Shown in pieces: positions 41,727 to 51,532 of a stretch of DNA of 64,000 nucleotides (position 1 is its first letter; every line of letters starts with the position of its first letter). The stretch comes from an uncultured Bacteroidota bacterium (GTDB lineage Bacteria > Bacteroidota > Bacteroidia > Chitinophagales > Chitinophagaceae). The translations under genes and the position numbers were made by a program. The notes beneath the pieces were generated by a model that was given only the letters and a program-made list of their open reading frames with translations, made no database searches and was not told where the DNA came from. The DNA lies in NCBI GenBank assembly GCA_903878475.1, contig CAIRHQ010000008.1, positions 1 through 64,000 on the forward strand, given 5' to 3'.

Positions 41727-42842
41727 ATGTTTGAAGAGATAGGCACAACATCCAACGGCGATCTGCAAATTAATGTAGGACCTCAGCATCCTGCCACACA
41801 TGGTGTATTGCACCTGGTGCTCACGTTGAATGGAGAAACCATTAAAAAAGTAGAGCCGCATCTCGGATACATACATCGCTCCATTGAAAAAATGTGTGAG
41901 AGCCTTAGCTATCGGCAGTTCATTTATGTTACCAGCCGGATGGATTATTTATCGGCCCACATGAATAACCATGCCTGCGCACTCTGCGTAGAAAAAGGCA
42001 TGCAGATCGAAGTACCTGAAAGAGCACAGGTGATTCGTGTCATCATGGATGAGCTTACCCGTATTGCTTCTCACGAATTATGGTGGGGCGCCATGGCCAT
42101 GGATATTGGTGCATTTACTCCTTTCTTTCATTCCTTCCGGGAAAGAGAAAAGATCAATGAGATCATGGAAGAAACCTGCGGAGCCAGATTGACCATGAAT
42201 TATTATGTACCTGGCGGATTGATGGCCGACCTGCATCCCGACTTCCAAAAAAAGGTGAAGGAGTTTATTATACAGTTCAAACAAAGGATAGATGAATATG
42301 ATCAGCTGGTTACCGGCAATATCATTTTTCAGAACAGGATGAAAGGCGTGGGCATCTTATCCAAAGAAGATGCAGTTTCTTATGGTTGCACCGGACCAAC
42401 GGCAAGGGGTAGTGGCTTAAGCAGCGATATCCGGAAATTATATCCTTATGCGGTGTATGGTAAAGTGGAATTTGAGGAGATACTGGAAACCGGTTGCGAT
42501 TCCTTTGCACGTTATATGGTGCGGATCAGAGAAATGAAACAATCCATCCGGATCATTGAACAATTGATCGATCAGATCCCCGAAGGAGATTTTCAGGCCA
42601 AAACAAAGGCCGTATTGAAATTGCCCAAAGGTGAATTTTATACACGTGTAGAAACTGCCCGAGGAGAACTGGGGGTATACATTGTAAGTGAAGGTGCCAC
42701 CACACCTTATCGAATTAAATTCCGTTCACCCGGCTTCTCCAATCTTTCTGCATTGGATAGCATGGCCAGGGGAAGTAAACTCGGTGATCTGGTGGCGATG
42801 ATGGGAACACTGGACTTGGTAATACCGGATATTGACCGATAA
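41727..42842 (+). CDS. nuoD: NADH-quinone oxidoreductase subunit D
   Basis: NVGPQHPATHGVLHLVLTLNGETIKKVEPHLGYIHRSIEKMCE; GDLVAMMGTLDLVIPDIDR C-terminus. Confidence 0.97.
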   Translation: MFEEIGTTSNGDLQINVGPQHPATHGVLHLVLTLNGETIKKVEPHLGYIHRSIEKMCESLSYRQFIYVTSRMDYLSAHMNNHACALCVEKGMQIEVPERAQVIRVIMDELTRIASHELWWGAMAMDIGAFTPFFHSFREREKINEIMEETCGARLTMNYYVPGGLMADLHPDFQKKVKEFIIQFKQRIDEYDQLVTGNIIFQNRMKGVGILSKEDAVSYGCTGPTARGSGLSSDIRKLYPYAVYGKVEFEEILETGCDSFARYMVRIREMKQSIRIIEQLIDQIPEGDFQAKTKAVLKLPKGEFYTRVETARGELGVYIVSEGATTPYRIKFRSPGFSNLSALDSMARGSKLGDLVAMMGTLDLVIPDIDR

Positions 42843-42884
42843 TAAATTAACCGCAACAGCGAAAACTGCTGCTGAATAAATACT

Positions 42885-43961
42885 ATGTGGAGTTTAACTG
42901 ACATAACAGGTCGCTTAGATCAATGGCTGAATCAAACCTTCAGCAGTACCTGGGTACTGGTGATTGAAATGCTGATCGCAGGAGTAGCGGTGATCGGATT
43001 ATTTGCCGCACTCGGTTTGGTATTGGTGTTGATGGAAAGAAGGGTAGCTGCCTGGATTCAGATTCGTCTTGGACCCAATCGTGTTGGTCCGTTTGGATTG
43101 CTTCAATCCCTGGCCGACACCTTAAAATTATTGGTGAAAGAAGGGATGACACCCAGCGGTGCCGATAAATTCCTGTTCAACTTTGCACCTTATATCGCCA
43201 TGATGGTAGCCATGCTGCTGATGGCACCAATTGCTTTTGCAAAAAATTTCCAGTTGTGGGACCTCAACATCGGGGTACTTTATATTTCAGCCATATCCTC
43301 GATCATGGTCATCAGCATCCTGATGGCAGGATGGGCCAGTAATAATAAATATTCCCTGATGGGGGCCATGCGCAGCGGCGCTCAGATCGTGAGCTATGAA
43401 TTGTCTGCCGGATTATCGGTGCTCACCATCGTAGTTTTTTCAGGAAGTCTGAATGTTACGGATATCATCAATTCACAAGCTGACGGATGGTGGATCTTTA
43501 AAGGACATCTTCCTGCATGGATCTCTTTCGTGATCTTTATCATTGCCGTTACTGCCGAAACAAACCGTGCACCTTTCGATCTGGCCGAGGCCGAGTCGGA
43601 ACTTACCGCAGGGTTTCACACCGAATATTCGGGGATGAAATTCGCGCTGTTCTTCCTGGCCGAGTATATTAATGTATTTATCGTGTGTGCACTGGGTGCC
43701 ATCTTATTCTTAGGCGGATGGATGCCGTTCCATATCGGCCATTGGGAAGCATTTAATCATGTAATGGATTATGTGCCCTCCAGTATCTGGTTCTTTGGTA
43801 AAACTTTTTTCCTGATCTTTCTGATCATGTGGTTCAGGTGGACATTTCCCCGCTTGCGCATCGACCAGTTACTTAATCTGGAATGGAAATATTTATTACC
43901 CATCAGTATGTTCAACATATTGCTGGCAACAGCCATTGCTATTCTGGGCTGGCATTTTTAA
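42885..43961 (+). CDS. nuoH: NADH-quinone oxidoreductase subunit H
   Basis: ERRVAAWIQIRLGPNRVGPFGLLQSLADTLKLLVKE; AETNRAPFDLAEAESELTAGFHTEYSGMKFA. Confidence 0.97.
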   Translation: MWSLTDITGRLDQWLNQTFSSTWVLVIEMLIAGVAVIGLFAALGLVLVLMERRVAAWIQIRLGPNRVGPFGLLQSLADTLKLLVKEGMTPSGADKFLFNFAPYIAMMVAMLLMAPIAFAKNFQLWDLNIGVLYISAISSIMVISILMAGWASNNKYSLMGAMRSGAQIVSYELSAGLSVLTIVVFSGSLNVTDIINSQADGWWIFKGHLPAWISFVIFIIAVTAETNRAPFDLAEAESELTAGFHTEYSGMKFALFFLAEYINVFIVCALGAILFLGGWMPFHIGHWEAFNHVMDYVPSSIWFFGKTFFLIFLIMWFRWTFPRLRIDQLLNLEWKYLLPISMFNILLATAIAILGWHF

Positions 43962-43970
43962 AACTGAACA

Positions 43971-44447
43971 ATGTTTTTGATAAAATATATAAAAGAAGTT
44001 TTTGGAGCCATCAGGTCACTCCTCGTGGGCATGCGCCTTACGGGTTATTATTTTACGCATCATAAGGAGATCATTACCGAACAGTATCCCGATAATCGCG
44101 ATACCCTGAAACTGGCCGACCGGTTCAAAGGAGAAGTGGTAATGCCCCATGATGAAAAAAATGAACACCGCTGTACCGGATGTACCGCTTGTGAACTGGC
44201 TTGTCCGAATGGTACTATTAAAGTAGTGACCAAATTCGATATTACCCCTGAAGGAAAAAAGAAGAAAGCCATTGACAAACTGGTGTATCATCTCGAACTT
44301 TGTACCATGTGCAATCTATGTATCGTGGCCTGCCCTTCAGATGCTATCGTAATGGCACCCACATTTGAACACAGTGTATTCGACAGGAGTGCACTCACAA
44401 AAATTTTAAATAAACCGGATTCTAAAATCATGGAAGGAGTAGAATAA
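43971..44447 (+). CDS. nuoI: NADH-quinone oxidoreductase subunit I (two [4Fe-4S])
   Basis: CTGCTACELACP and CTMCNLCIVACPSDAI. Confidence 0.95.
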   Translation: MFLIKYIKEVFGAIRSLLVGMRLTGYYFTHHKEIITEQYPDNRDTLKLADRFKGEVVMPHDEKNEHRCTGCTACELACPNGTIKVVTKFDITPEGKKKKAIDKLVYHLELCTMCNLCIVACPSDAIVMAPTFEHSVFDRSALTKILNKPDSKIMEGVE

Positions 44448-44965
44448 TGGACGGATCAACCATCATATTTTATTTATTGGCCGCACTCATACTGGGTAGC
44501 GGTATCGGAGCAGTGAGCAGCCGGCAGATATTCCGCGCCGCCATCTACCTGTTGTTTTCACTGATCGGGATCGCCGGACTATTCTTCTGGTTGCAATACG
44601 AATTCATCGCGGCGGTGCAGATCGTGGTATATGTGGGCGGCATTGTGGTGATGATCATCTTCTCCATATTCCTGACCCAACAGGCCGGGGAAAAATTACC
44701 CGCTCAAAGAACCGACCGTAAACTATTTGCCGCACTGGCTGCATTTTGCGGATTGGCCATCACCCTGTTGCAGGTATTTCAATTTAAATTCATTGGCACC
44801 ACAGCGGCTACCGTGCCGCCTACCGTGTCGAATATAGGAAACCAGATGCTGGGACTGGCTGAAAACGGTTACGCGTTACCGTTTGAAGTGGTGAGTATCT
44901 TATTATTGGCTGCCATGATCGGATGTATCGTGATCGCCCTGAAAAGTAAACCTCAATCAATATGA
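44447..44965 (+). CDS. nuoJ: NADH-quinone oxidoreductase subunit J
   Basis: QYEFIAAVQIVVYVGGIVVMIIFSIFLTQ; position between nuoI and nuoK. Confidence 0.94.
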   Translation: MDGSTIIFYLLAALILGSGIGAVSSRQIFRAAIYLLFSLIGIAGLFFWLQYEFIAAVQIVVYVGGIVVMIIFSIFLTQQAGEKLPAQRTDRKLFAALAAFCGLAITLLQVFQFKFIGTTAATVPPTVSNIGNQMLGLAENGYALPFEVVSILLLAAMIGCIVIALKSKPQSI

Positions 44966-45276
44966 TCATGCCAGGTTTATACCATATACTGTTCATCAGC
45001 GCTGCGCTTTTCTTCATTGGCGTATACGGATTCTTTACGCGGCGCAACCTGATCACCATGCTGATGAGCATCGAACTGATCCTCAATAGCGTGAACCTGA
45101 ATTTTATTGCGTTCAATAAATATGTTTGGCCCAATAAGCTCGACGGACTTTTCTTTACCCTGTTTGTGATCGCCATTGCTGCAGCAGAAGCCGCAACAGC
45201 GATTGCCATCATCATCAATTTGTACAGGAGCCACCAGTCTATCGACGTGGAAAATGCTCAAGATCTGAAATATTAA
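44962..45276 (+). CDS. nuoK: NADH-quinone oxidoreductase subunit K
   Basis: LMSIELILNSVNLNFIAF...AAAEAATAIAIIINLYR. Confidence 0.95.
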   Translation: MIMPGLYHILFISAALFFIGVYGFFTRRNLITMLMSIELILNSVNLNFIAFNKYVWPNKLDGLFFTLFVIAIAAAEAATAIAIIINLYRSHQSIDVENAQDLKY

Positions 45277-45282
45277 CAACCA

Positions 45283-47217
45283 ATGCCTAACGCAACTTAC
45301 ATATTGCTGATCCCTTTACTGCCACTGGCAGGATTCCTGCTGCTGGGATTGTTCGGCAGGAAATATTTTAAAAACACTTCCGGTCTTATTGCAACCTGCC
45401 TTTTGTTAATATCAGCAGCCCTTGCGTTATATACGGCCTATGGATATTTCTTTGAATACGGAAAAGTAGACGGGATCTATAAACAATTGATTCCCCTGCA
45501 AATTCATTGGCTCGAATTCTCACCCGGAGTATCCATCAATATGGGTATCGTACTCGATCCTATTTCGGTGATGATGCTGGTGGTGGTCACCTTCGTTTCG
45601 CTGATGGTGCATATTTATAGTCTGGGTTACATGAAGGGCGACGAACGTTTTCCAACTTACTATGCCTTCTTAGGTTTGTTTACGTTTTCAATGCTGGGTC
45701 TGGTTGTTTCTTCCAATATTTTCCAGATCTATATTTTCTGGGAATTGGTGGGCGTTTCTTCCTTCCTGCTCATTGGTTATTATTATGATAAGCCCAGTGC
45801 GGTGGCCGCTTGTAAAAAAGCGTTTATCGTTACCCGTTTTGCTGATGTGGGCTTCCTGATCGGTATCCTCATCCTTTCATTTTATACTGGAACACTTGAT
45901 TTCAATACCCTGATCCAAAAGCTTACCAACGCCGGATCACCCGAATTGCAACATGCCATGGCGGCTTCGTTCTTGGGTGTATCAGCACTTACCTGGGGAT
46001 TGGTATTGGTATTTATCGGCGGTGCCGGCAAAAGTGCCATGTTCCCATTACATATTTGGTTACCCGATGCGATGGAAGGTCCAACGCCTGTTTCAGCCCT
46101 GATCCACGCGGCTACCATGGTAGTTGCCGGTGTATTCCTGGTGGCCAGATTATTTCCTGTATTTGCCATCTCGGCTCCGCAGGCGCTTAACCTGGTAGGA
46201 TATGTAGGTGCTTTTTCAGCATTCATTGCTGCCATCATCGCCTGCACACAAACAGATATCAAACGCGTACTGGCTTTTTCTACCATGTCGCAGATCGGTT
46301 TTATGATGTTCGCCCTCGGCGTATCAGGAACTGGCGGCGAAAATGGTTTGGGTTATACCGCTTCCATGTTCCATCTCTTTACTCATGCTATGTTTAAAGC
46401 GTTGTTGTTCCTGGGTGCCGGTGCCGTGATCCATTTTATTCATAGCAATGATATGAAAGACATGGGCGGACTAAGAAAATATTTGCCCATTACCCATATA
46501 AGTTTTCTGATTGCTTGTCTGGCAATTGCCGGTGTTCCGCCATTTGCCGGTTTCTTCAGTAAAGAAGAAATTCTGTTGGCAGCCTATCGGCACAATATGG
46601 CCATCTATTATGTTGCACTGGTTACTTCAGGCCTCACTGCATTTTATATGTTCCGTCTTTATTTCAGTATTTTCTGGAATAAAGAAGCCAATATTCATGA
46701 ACCACATCATGGAGAAGGCGGATTCGCTATGATGTTGCCCCTGGTACTGCTTGCTGTAGGAGCTGCCGGTGCTGGTTTTATTCCCTTCGGAAAATTTGTA
46801 AGTTCCGACGGTGCTGCATTGGAAAGCGAATTTCATCTGCAGTTCTCTATTGCACCGGTTGTATTAGGACTGATCGGAATATTCACTGCCATGTGGTTGT
46901 ATAAAAAGCAAAATGACAAACCCGACAGGATCGCTGCGGCATTAAGCGGATTGTACAAAGCGGCGTATCATAAATTTTATATCGACGAGTTATACATATT
47001 TATAACCAAGAAAATAATTTTTAACTTGATCGGAAGACCAGCTGCCTGGTTCGATAAAAATGTGGTGGATGGAATGGTGAACCTGACTGGCAATACAACC
47101 ACGGCTATTTCTGAAAGGATCAAAGGATTGCAGTCGGGCAAGGTACAGCAATATGCCATGTACTTTATGGCCGGTGTGATCGGAATAGCGGTACTGTTTA
47201 TTTATATATGGAAATGA
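45283..47217 (+). CDS. nuoL: NADH-quinone oxidoreductase subunit L
   Basis: WELVGVSSFLLIGYYYDKPSA, GKSAMFPLHIWLPDAMEGPTPVSALIHAATMV. Confidence 0.96.
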   Translation: MPNATYILLIPLLPLAGFLLLGLFGRKYFKNTSGLIATCLLLISAALALYTAYGYFFEYGKVDGIYKQLIPLQIHWLEFSPGVSINMGIVLDPISVMMLVVVTFVSLMVHIYSLGYMKGDERFPTYYAFLGLFTFSMLGLVVSSNIFQIYIFWELVGVSSFLLIGYYYDKPSAVAACKKAFIVTRFADVGFLIGILILSFYTGTLDFNTLIQKLTNAGSPELQHAMAASFLGVSALTWGLVLVFIGGAGKSAMFPLHIWLPDAMEGPTPVSALIHAATMVVAGVFLVARLFPVFAISAPQALNLVGYVGAFSAFIAAIIACTQTDIKRVLAFSTMSQIGFMMFALGVSGTGGENGLGYTASMFHLFTHAMFKALLFLGAGAVIHFIHSNDMKDMGGLRKYLPITHISFLIACLAIAGVPPFAGFFSKEEILLAAYRHNMAIYYVALVTSGLTAFYMFRLYFSIFWNKEANIHEPHHGEGGFAMMLPLVLLAVGAAGAGFIPFGKFVSSDGAALESEFHLQFSIAPVVLGLIGIFTAMWLYKKQNDKPDRIAAALSGLYKAAYHKFYIDELYIFITKKIIFNLIGRPAAWFDKNVVDGMVNLTGNTTTAISERIKGLQSGKVQQYAMYFMAGVIGIAVLFIYIWK

Positions 47218-47242
47218 TATATCAACCTGTAGAAATATTTTA

Positions 47243-48724
47243 ATGAACCTGATTTTACTTTTACTGATTCCTTTAATTACCGCGGTGGCAGTGCTGCTTA
47301 TGCGCAATGCCAACCAGGTACGCTGGACTGCCCTGGCAGGCGCTTCCATTCAGTTCGTGGCGGCATTTGCCTTGCTCTATTTCTTCAATAAGGAACGTGC
47401 GGCAGGCAATACCCTGCAAATGTTATTTGAACAGCAGTATATATGGTTCCCTTCCTGGCATATAAGTTTTCATATTGGGGTAGATGGAATTTCTGTGGCC
47501 ATGATCCTGCTTACTGCCTTTGTGGTGATTGCGGGTGTATTGGTTTCATGGAATGTAACGAAGCTGACCAAAGAATTTTATTTCCAGCTCATCTTGTTGA
47601 GCTTTGGTGCTTATGGTTTCTTTATTTCACTCGATCTGTTCATCCTGTTCTTCTTTTTAGAAATTGCAGTGATCCCAAAATACCTGTTGATCGGTATCTG
47701 GGGAAGCGGTAAAAAAGAATACAGTGCCAATAAACTTGCCTTGATGTTGATGGGTGGTTCGGCACTGGTATTGGTTGGTTTGCTCGGACTCTATTTCAAT
47801 ACGCCCGAACGCACATTCGACCTGATCAAATTATCAGAGATACAGATCTCTTATGAAGCACAGATGATCTGCTTCCCATTATTATTTGTAGGCTTCGGTG
47901 TATTCACTGCCTTATTTCCTTTTCATACCTGGGTACCCGACGGGCATTCATCTGCACCAACTGCGGGTTCTATGTTCCTGGCCGGCATCTCTATGAAACT
48001 TGGGGGCTATGGTTGCTTACGGGTAGCTACTTACCTGATGCCGCATGGTGCAAAAGAATATGCCGACATCATCATCGTGTTATCATCCATTGCAATTTTA
48101 TACGGAGCCTTCGCTACCATGATGCAGAAGGATCTAAAATATATCAACGCTTATTCATCAGTGAGCCATTGCGGATTTGTGTTGTTGGGTATTGCCATGC
48201 TCACTAAAACATCCATGACCGGTGCCGTAATGCAAATGGTATCGCATGGTTTGATGACGGCCCTTTTCTTCGCCGTGATCGGCATGATGTACGAACGTAC
48301 GCATACCAGGCAAGTAAATGAAATGGGAGGGTTGCTAAAGACCATGCCTTTCATCAGTACGGTGTTCTTCATCGTAGGACTCTGTTCTTTAGGCTTACCC
48401 GGACTCAGTGGATTTGTTGCAGAAATGACCATCTTCATGGGATCATGGGAACATACCGATATTTTTCATCGCCTAGCCACCATCGCTGCTTGCTTGTCGA
48501 TCGTGGTCACCGCCGTGTATATACTAAGAGCCGTGGGCCGTGTAGCCATGGGTCCTATTAAAGATAGTTTTAAAGATTTACCCGATGCCAGATGGAATGA
48601 AAAACTGGCAGCAGTGATCCTGATCCTGGGTATCGTAGCCATTGGTACAGCACCTTTCTGGCTCAATGACCTGATCAGTCCTGCAACAGAATTGATCAAA
48701 CAAAAAATAATGCTGGCACAATAA
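47243..48724 (+). CDS. nuoM: NADH-quinone oxidoreductase subunit M
   Basis: FFLEIAVIPKYLLIGIWG, FPFHTWVPDGHSSAPTAGSMFLAGISMKLGGYG. Confidence 0.96.
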   Translation: MNLILLLLIPLITAVAVLLMRNANQVRWTALAGASIQFVAAFALLYFFNKERAAGNTLQMLFEQQYIWFPSWHISFHIGVDGISVAMILLTAFVVIAGVLVSWNVTKLTKEFYFQLILLSFGAYGFFISLDLFILFFFLEIAVIPKYLLIGIWGSGKKEYSANKLALMLMGGSALVLVGLLGLYFNTPERTFDLIKLSEIQISYEAQMICFPLLFVGFGVFTALFPFHTWVPDGHSSAPTAGSMFLAGISMKLGGYGCLRVATYLMPHGAKEYADIIIVLSSIAILYGAFATMMQKDLKYINAYSSVSHCGFVLLGIAMLTKTSMTGAVMQMVSHGLMTALFFAVIGMMYERTHTRQVNEMGGLLKTMPFISTVFFIVGLCSLGLPGLSGFVAEMTIFMGSWEHTDIFHRLATIAACLSIVVTAVYILRAVGRVAMGPIKDSFKDLPDARWNEKLAAVILILGIVAIGTAPFWLNDLISPATELIKQKIMLAQ

Positions 48725-48735
48725 ATAATGCTTGA

Positions 48736-50133
48736 ATGAATGAGTACTTGACGATAATGAAAAGTGAACTGGTGTTAACCGCCATCCTATTCCTGTTGTT
48801 GTTTGTAAAACTAGGCAGCCGGTGGAAGAATGAATCTACCCTGCTGATGATCCAATTGCTGTTGTTATTGAATTTCTTGTCGGGATTCTTTTTCAACCAG
48901 AACGGATCTTTATTTGGGGGCATGTTCCATACCAGCGCATTGATCGTGTTTCAAAAAAATATCCTCAGTCTGGCAGTGTATTTGATCTCTTTATTATTTG
49001 CCGACTGGCTGAAGAAACACGAACACCTCACCGAATTTTTTATACTCATGCTCTCAGCCTTGCTGGGCATGTTCTTCCTATTGTCGAGCGGCAACCTGCT
49101 GATGTTCTTCCTGTCATTGGAACTGGCAACCATACCCGTGGCAGCCATGGCTAATTTCGATCTGGATAAAAAGATCTCTTCAGAATCTGCCATGAAAATG
49201 ATCTTGTCATCGGCATTCTCTTCCGGTATTCTGTTGTTTGGTATTTCTCTGATATACGGCGCAACCGGTACCATCAGCTTTGCTGAATTGCCAGCACTAT
49301 TGAATGGTTCACCATTGCAGATACTGGCATTCGTATTCCTGTTTACTGCCTTTGCTTTTAAATTATCGATCGTGCCTTTCCATTTCTGGACGGCAGATGT
49401 GTATGAAGGCGCTCCCATGGCCACAACGGCTTTTCTGTCGGTGGTATCAAAAGGTTCCGTAGCATTTATTTTCATCAGTACTTTATATACTGTGTTTAAA
49501 CCCATGGATGCCATTTGGTACAATATGCTGATGATCTTGTCGATCGCCACCATGATCATGGGTAATTTATTTGCGTTAAGACAACAAAGTATTAAACGAT
49601 TCCTTGCCTTTTCTTCCATTGCACAGGTAGGTTTTATTTTAGTGGGCATCAGCAGTAATTCACCCGAAGGACTGAGTTCGGTGATCTACTTTGTATTGAT
49701 CTATGTATTCTCTAATCTTGCCGCATTTGGTGTGGCTGCAGTTATTTCTTCTCGCACAGGCAAAGAAAGGATCGATGATTATAAAGGTTTATATCAAACC
49801 AATCCATTCCTATGCTGGGTGATGGCCTTGGCATTGTTTTCATTGGCGGGCATTCCTCCAACTGCCGGATTCTTTGGTAAATTATTCCTGCTCACCGCAG
49901 GTGCCTCCAGGGCCAACTACCTGTTCATTGGTATCGCGGCTTTGAATATGATCGTGTCGTTGTATTATTATCTGCGCGTGATCAGGTCAATGTTCATGGA
50001 AAAGAATGAAACGCCGATAGGAAAGATAAAGCCGGATATGTCAACCACACTCGGACTGATCATTTGCTCAGCAGGCGTTGTATTGGTTGGTTTACTGAGC
50101 TGGATCTACGATTATATAGTTAAACTGGTTTAA
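48736..50133 (+). CDS. nuoN: NADH-quinone oxidoreductase subunit N
   Basis: LSLELATIPVAAM, FKLSIVPFHFWTADVYEGAPMATTAFLSVVSKGSV. Confidence 0.95.
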   Translation: MNEYLTIMKSELVLTAILFLLLFVKLGSRWKNESTLLMIQLLLLLNFLSGFFFNQNGSLFGGMFHTSALIVFQKNILSLAVYLISLLFADWLKKHEHLTEFFILMLSALLGMFFLLSSGNLLMFFLSLELATIPVAAMANFDLDKKISSESAMKMILSSAFSSGILLFGISLIYGATGTISFAELPALLNGSPLQILAFVFLFTAFAFKLSIVPFHFWTADVYEGAPMATTAFLSVVSKGSVAFIFISTLYTVFKPMDAIWYNMLMILSIATMIMGNLFALRQQSIKRFLAFSSIAQVGFILVGISSNSPEGLSSVIYFVLIYVFSNLAAFGVAAVISSRTGKERIDDYKGLYQTNPFLCWVMALALFSLAGIPPTAGFFGKLFLLTAGASRANYLFIGIAALNMIVSLYYYLRVIRSMFMEKNETPIGKIKPDMSTTLGLIICSAGVVLVGLLSWIYDYIVKLV

Positions 50134-50183
50134 TGGTTACTGAACAATAATAACAGCAACGAATAAACGATAAACGGAACTAA

Positions 50184-50582
50184 ATGGCCATCAATAAGAA
50201 CCACGAATTTGAAGAACTGAACGGCGTAAAATGCGGGATCGTTGAAAAGAACGTTTCTGCTTCACGCGTTGAATTCATCAGGCAATTGCTGGAATTCAAT
50301 AAATATGAAGTGGTAGTGGTTCCTTCTCCTGCACCCAAGGCCGCAGTACCTGCCGCAGCACCAGCAGCCGATGCGGCAGTTCCTGCACCGCCGCCGCCAC
50401 CATCAGCACCGGTACCCGAAACTTTTACGATTGGCGTTTCAGATTATACCTTCAATACCATCAATGCTATTTTTGGGCGATTGCTGCATACACCCGACGG
50501 ACATGTAGTTACCCTGGCCTACTGGCAACAACAAGAGCCGGTTTCATTGGATGCTATTCCCTACTACGAAGACCTGCATTAA
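50184..50582 (+). CDS. Hypothetical protein, Ala/Pro-rich linker between two short conserved-looking ends
   Basis: ATG 50 nt after nuoN, same strand; ends MAINKNHEFEELNGVKCGIVEKNVSASRVEFIRQLLEFNKYEVVV and FTIGVSDYTFNTINAIFGRLLHTPDGHVVTLAYWQQ flank a PAP/PPPPP linker. Confidence 0.75.
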   Translation: MAINKNHEFEELNGVKCGIVEKNVSASRVEFIRQLLEFNKYEVVVVPSPAPKAAVPAAAPAADAAVPAPPPPPSAPVPETFTIGVSDYTFNTINAIFGRLLHTPDGHVVTLAYWQQQEPVSLDAIPYYEDLH

Positions 50583-50591
50583 GTTGAACTG

Positions 50592-51518
50592 ATGAATAGG
50601 ATATACTCAGCTGTAATTTTTTTATTATTTTGCTCAGGGCTAATGGCTCAAATTCCTAAACCATCTACAGGAACCATCCGGCGTTTTGAAAATTTTTCTT
50701 CCCGATACGTGAAGCCAAGAACGATTGATGTATGGCTTCCCGATGGATATACACCCACAAAAAAATATGCCGTTTTGTATATGCAGGATGGCGGAAGTTT
50801 ATTTGATTCTTCCATCGTATGGAACCACCAGGAATGGGGCGTTGATGAACTGTTGGGAAAATTGCAACAAGAAAAACGCATCCTGCCCTGTATCGTGGTG
50901 GGCATCTGGAATACGGGGATCACGCGGCATAACGAATACCTGCCGCAAAAGCCATTTGAAACCTTATCGCCAGCAGAAAAAGATACCGTGTTTAAGGCCA
51001 AACGCAGCAACGGGCAAGCTGTTTTTCAGGAGTACAAAATTTATTCGGATGATTACTTACGTTTTCTGACCCAGGATTTGAAACCTTTTATCGACAGCAG
51101 TTTTTCCACACTGCCCGACCGGTCGCATACTTTCATTGCGGGATCCAGTATGGGTGGACTGATATCACTGTATGCAATCTGCGAGTATCCGCAACTGTTT
51201 GGTGGAGCCGCCTGCCTGTCTACCCACTGGACGGGCATCTTTCAAATAGAACACAATCTATTCCCTGCAGCCATGCTGCAATATATTTCGCAACACCTGC
51301 CAGATCCTGCAAAACATAGAATTTATATGGATCATGGAACAGCCACCATCGACAGCTTATATACCAACTATCAGCCTCAAGCCGATCAATGGATGAAACG
51401 AAATGGGTATACGAGGAGAAACTGGATGACTAAAGTTTATCCCGGCGCCGATCATTCAGAAAGATCATGGAATAAACGACTCGATATCCCTATACTTTTT
51501 TTATTGGGAAGGAAATAA
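50592..51518 (+). CDS. Alpha/beta hydrolase, esterase D-like
   Basis: Signal peptide; KPRTIDVWLPDGYTPTKKYAVLYMQDG...HTFIAGSSMGGLISLYAICEYPQLFGG (GxSxGG). Confidence 0.9.
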   Translation: MNRIYSAVIFLLFCSGLMAQIPKPSTGTIRRFENFSSRYVKPRTIDVWLPDGYTPTKKYAVLYMQDGGSLFDSSIVWNHQEWGVDELLGKLQQEKRILPCIVVGIWNTGITRHNEYLPQKPFETLSPAEKDTVFKAKRSNGQAVFQEYKIYSDDYLRFLTQDLKPFIDSSFSTLPDRSHTFIAGSSMGGLISLYAICEYPQLFGGAACLSTHWTGIFQIEHNLFPAAMLQYISQHLPDPAKHRIYMDHGTATIDSLYTNYQPQADQWMKRNGYTRRNWMTKVYPGADHSERSWNKRLDIPILFLLGRK

Positions 51519-51532
51519 AAATGACTGATCAG

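Noticed and set aside
48951-49649. 232-aa minus-strand ORF
   Set aside because: Antisense to nuoN; shadow of hydrophobic codon usage.
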